Assembly: GCA_032718475.1 (NCBI GenBank)
Contig: JAUCBJ010005758.1
Span: forward strand, 1 to 43,903
Source of the DNA: Nemertoderma westbladi
Lineage: Eukaryota > Xenacoelomorpha > Nemertodermatida > Nemertodermatidae
Reading direction: 5' to 3'
DNA length: 43,903 nt
Positions 40,684 through 43,903 of the stretch are shown in pieces (the first letter of the stretch is position 1; every line of letters begins with the position of its first letter). The position numbers were made by a program, and so were the translations under genes. The notes beneath the pieces were generated by a model. That model did no database searches, had not been told where the DNA came from, and worked only from the letters and a program-made list of their open reading frames with translations.

Positions 40684-42239
40684 CGTTACGGACTCACATT
40701 CATACGCAATTTTCGAATTTAATTGGCATATTTAATTAATAACTCTACAATATAAATAACATTCACCTATGGTGGCTGTTGGATTAATGGTACATCTTTA
40801 CTTTGACTTATAAAAAAGAATTTTATCTCATTTGATTCATAGGATATTGTAAATATAGTACCCGTTACGGACTCACATGCAAATGGACAAAGAAAAATTA
40901 CCCAATTGTATTTTGACAAATTCTCTTGAAATGTTTAACGCCATACGTTATAATTTTCACAATGCGAGGTAGATACATCAAATTTTGTAAATTTGTAAGT
41001 TAGTAGCAGAAACATATGGTGGTAAACCTCATTTATAGAGAAATTGTTCGTTACGGACTCACAGAAAAAAATGTTACGGACTCACACTTGAAATGCGCTT
41101 TATGCGCTCGTTATACAGTATTGTTTAGAAAAAAAGAGCAACGACCAATGAATGTTTATGGTGTTTATTCAATAAATATATTTATTGCTTATATACCTTT
41201 CGCTTTCACAAGGTACCTTAAGAATCACTATTTAGATATATCTTTAGTAGTGTTCATATTTTGAGTAGGCATATTTGGTGTGTGTATAGTAGTGTATATT
41301 TAATATCCTATAAGTTCATATGACCATAATTTGTTAAAATAACCAATTTCTAATTCTTTAACAACATAAATACCACGTTCACGGAAAATTTTTTATACTG
41401 GAAAATAAATTTTGAACAGTATTTCGTTGTATTTATGATTTAACTATCACTGTACTTAAGTTATTTCCACCTTGGCGTAGTTGGTTAAATCGGTGGCATT
41501 GAAATCACATCTCTTCTTGGGTCGTGGGTTCGATCCCATCATGAGGGCTAGGGTAGTTTTCGTTTCGGCACGAATACTTTAATGACCATAAAGGGACTTA
41601 TTAGCCAGGGCGCATCTCTTCCTTCTGTAAATGGTAGCTAAATGAATAGGTCTGGGGAGACCGCACTGGAAATAATTATTGAGACTTTGTGCATAATCCC
41701 TGGCCTAACAGACGATTTTTTGTATCACAATCCATCATTCGCTCACTCGTTTCATGAAATCTTGGCGAACTTCGAGTGTATCATACTATACCATCTTGGT
41801 CAGTAACTTCTGTCATCCGTGATATATGCCGTTTGGCCCTTTCGGCCCAGAAATGTGAGTATTAGACGTAAGAGACAGGATTAAACGGGCGCAATGAAGA
41901 ATGTCGTACATCAGGAAGATGTATGAATGAATACGTTCGAATGTACTGTCGATGGAGAATTGTCAGACTAAAAGGAGCTGAATACTTTCAGTTTACATAG
42001 TGAATAATGTATACAAAGCAGAATGATTCTTACCTAACCTACCGCGTGGTGAGTCCGTAACGAAAAATTTGTGAGTCCGTAACGCTGTTCTTAAACAGTT
42101 CAGCTGCAATACAGACCATAGAGACCTAATGGATGGTTTTGATTGGTTGTAAACCCAAAGGAAAATGATTGTCAGTGCAATACACATGCGGGATGTACTC
42201 CAAATTAAAACTTTATGTACTTTTCGTTACGGACTCACA
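40684..42239. repeat. Cluster of seven GTTACGGACTCACA motifs in both orientations
   Basis: (C)GTTACGGACTCAC(A) occurs on plus at 40684, 40863, 41049, 41072 and 42225, and on minus at 42049-42062 and 42070-42084. Six copies keep the full core GTTACGGACTCACA; one (42049) ends ACC. Two pairs, 41049/41072 and 42049/42070, have members 7-8 nt apart and face each other. Sequence between copies is otherwise AT-rich and unrelated. The motif is not seen elsewhere in the window. Confidence 0.92.
41470..41660 (+). mobile_element. tRNA-derived SINE-like element
   Basis: The head has an A box, TGGCGTAGTTGGTTAAATCGG, condensed here as GGCGTAGTTGGTTAAAT, and a B box, GGGTTCGATCCC (about 41527-41538), about 35 nt apart as in tRNA-derived promoters. 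The T stem pairs. The body has ATTAGCCAGGGCGCATCTC and ATGGTAGCTAAATGA, phrases shared with the hairpin region at 32124-32219, which marks a repeat family rather than a single tRNA. The 3' border is uncertain. Confidence 0.65.
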
Positions 42240-42729
42240 TAATTCTGTAGGCCAAATCTAAAATTTTTGAAATTTTGAATACACAATGCTATTCTGTCAA
42301 TATTCAAATTTTTATCATCAATAGCTTCTAATAAATGTTGAATTTTCGGTTGGTGTAATTACCTGTCTTAATCAGACAATTTCAATGGTAGTAAGATTAT
42401 GTCAAAAATGACATGTAATAATTTCTACAAATTTGAAAATACGTAAAAAATTTTCCTCATATTGAATAGTGACAAACCAGTTGTTACCCTCAAAAATATT
42501 AAGAATCCGTCACTTTTATTAAAAATTTAATTCTTTCTCGTCATTTTGATACCAAAATTATGCTGATTAGATGACTTTTTATTTTCGACATAAGTGTTAC
42601 ATCAATGGTGGAATTGCCCTACTGTTGATCAGATAGACAGTATAAACCCACGCTGGCACAGTAGCGCAGTGGGAGTTCAAGAACACCGAATTCAGGTATT
42701 GGGTCGAACCTTTTTACACTCCGCTCTAA

Positions 42730-43020
42730 CTCAATTACTCAAAAAGAGGCATCAAAATTCTTAGGTATTTATATTGACAATAAAATTGACTGGAAAAAAT
42801 CTCGAAACTTACTGGAATTTATTTTTCAAATTAAGATACATTCTACCTCTGCACATTATAAGAACCCTCTACTTCGCACTAGTTCATCCACATATCCTAT
42901 ACGGAATATCACTCTGGGGCAACGCACACAAAACAAACTGATAAATTGAAAATAAAGGTTAATAAAATTGTTCGAGCAATAACTTTTAGCCATTATCTAA
43001 AGTATGTCACACATATATAT
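42730..43020 (+). pseudogene. Decayed LINE reverse-transcriptase C-terminal remnant
   Basis: Plus-strand pieces in shifting frames read ASKFLGIYIDNKIDWKK, then (other frame) LHIIRTLYFALVHPHILYG with ISLWGNA, then KVNKIVRAITFSHY. This block order (FLGxxID, then ALVxPxLxYGxxxWG) is the post-FADD region of CR1/Jockey-type LINEs. At least two frame changes and tandem stops (near 42930) make it a dead fragment. It differs from both LINEs at 25-29 kb. Confidence 0.75.
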
Positions 43021-43121
43021 TCAACAATCTACATTTAATAACTATACTGTATACACGTGTTAGTGCAATCACATACTGTATGTAAAGACGCACGAAATAA
43101 ATAAATTGAAAAAAATCAATC

Positions 43122-43205
43122 GAAGGTCCGAAAGTGGCCATAATGGACCTTCAATTTTTTCGGACCTTCATCCTGTTGGGACCTTCTACCCATATCGGGA
43201 CCTTC
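43122..43205 (+). repeat. GGACCTTC short repeat cluster
   Basis: GGACCTTC at 43145, 43162, 43179 and 43198, and its complement GAAGGTCC at 43122-43129, with steps of 17, 17 and 19 bp. The intervening bases differ, so only the octamer is conserved. Confidence 0.85.
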
Positions 43206-43309
43206 GCCCTTGGTATGTGGGGCCTAATTAGCAGATAATAATTATGAAGTCGGGTCCTTTTCTAATCCAATTGATTGCCGATTTGGGGTAGGGGAGAACA
43301 GCGAGGGTT

Positions 43310-43705
43310 AAACCGTGAGGAGGGGTGAATCAGTAGGGGTGACACACCATTAGAGAGACAATTAAAAACTGCACCTACTGTTGTACTTAGTCCAACACTA
43401 GCCTACATGTTGTTTTGCTATGAAGGAAAGTATACTTTTCCCACCTGTTTTCTAGAACTGATACCTCTCTGTTTCAATAAATGTGATACTTTTCTGGTGG
43501 AGAAATTATTCAGCTTCAAAATTAAGTATAGATGATAACAGTATGTCACTGGTCTGCACTTTTCATACACAATACATTTTACAAAATCTGGAGTAGTGGA
43601 GTAGGCTTGAGTCAGTGGAGGGGTAGGGGAGGGTTGAATCAGTTCGGATGGCAGGGTAGGAGGGTTGAACCATAGTTCGGATGGCTGGGTAGGAGGATTT
43701 AACCA
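43310..43705 (+). repeat. Degenerate GGGTTGAAYC / GTTCGGATGGC tandem repeat
   Basis: GGGTTRAAYCAnNGT-type phrases at about 43307, 43326, 43632, 43671 and 43696, with GTTCGGATGGC followed by (A/T)GGGTAGGAGG at about 43641 and 43676 (about 36-bp step). Plus-strand purine-rich and locally tandem; no gene. Confidence 0.6.
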
Positions 43706-43903
43706 CTTTCCTATTGGTTGTTCTGACTATTTATCTACAGGTATGGATGGTATTTAGTAGGACTAATTCACTTTGCATATTTCATAGCTACTTTCTTGTC
43801 TTGTAGCAGATAACGGTTGAGGAAGAGTGAGTCCGAACCATAGCCACAGGCTATAGTCACTCAAGAGGGGAGAATAATAAATACACCCGATTACCTATAA
43901 TTG

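Noticed and set aside
41470-41545. Functional tRNA gene
   Set aside because: A and B boxes exist but there is no acceptor stem pairing, and the tail matches another repeat copy at 32.1 kb.

Overview
The window is nuclear DNA of an invertebrate animal. It holds a spliced FES/FER-type receptor-associated tyrosine kinase (F-BAR, SH2 and kinase domains), several animal-type LINE classes, a BEL/Pao retrotransposon remnant, tRNA-derived SINE-like units and a possible secreted-protein first exon with GT donor logic. It is AT-rich, gene-poor and unusually rich in long G or C homopolymers. A marine invertebrate, possibly a non-bilaterian, fits, but the species cannot be decided from this sequence.

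Layout. 0-2.8 kb: AT-rich spacer with a possible signal-peptide exon at the left edge (minus). 2.8-4.3 kb: a TTAA-flanked piggyBac-like non-autonomous element containing a ~162-bp tandem repeat. 4.3-6.0 kb: spacer with poly-C/poly-G tracts and a G-rich minisatellite. 6.0-7.7 kb: a CCGG-rich hAT-like MITE abutting a broken WD40-type beta-propeller gene (minus), with a CpG-rich upstream segment. 8.7-12.5 kb: a nested transposon stack in which a BEL/Pao integrase region (minus) is split by a 3.2-kb TG...CA element with a 5-bp target duplication; that element carries a 454-bp MITE, and a 71-bp LINE 3' fragment with its own target duplication lies beside it. 12.86-13.11 kb: a possible exon of unknown protein. 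13.17-23.29 kb: a ~10.1-kb minisatellite of 15-bp and 21-bp units.

23.6-24.8 kb: a leucine-rich-repeat-like gene (minus). 25.4-28.9 kb: a nearly complete AP-endonuclease LINE (minus), head to head with a 5'-truncated LINE of another family (plus, 28.9-29.4 kb). 30.9-31.5 kb: the 3' part of a retroelement with a CCHC/restriction-like endonuclease signature. 33.9-36.6 kb: the FES/FER-like kinase in two exons (minus), with a perfect 22-bp palindrome just upstream of its ATG. 37.3-38.0 kb: two inverted-repeat elements. 40.7-42.2 kb: seven copies of a GTTACGGACTCACA motif in both orientations, around a tRNA-derived SINE. 42.7-43.0 kb: remnant of a third LINE type. 43.1-43.7 kb: short degenerate tandem repeats.

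Only the kinase and the LRR-like gene look like intact host genes. There is no operon-like arrangement, and the genes show no obvious functional link. The most unusual structures are the large minisatellite, whose unit variation is dominated by CpG transitions while all three minus-strand frames stay open, and the seven-copy 14-mer cluster, which I cannot assign to a known element.
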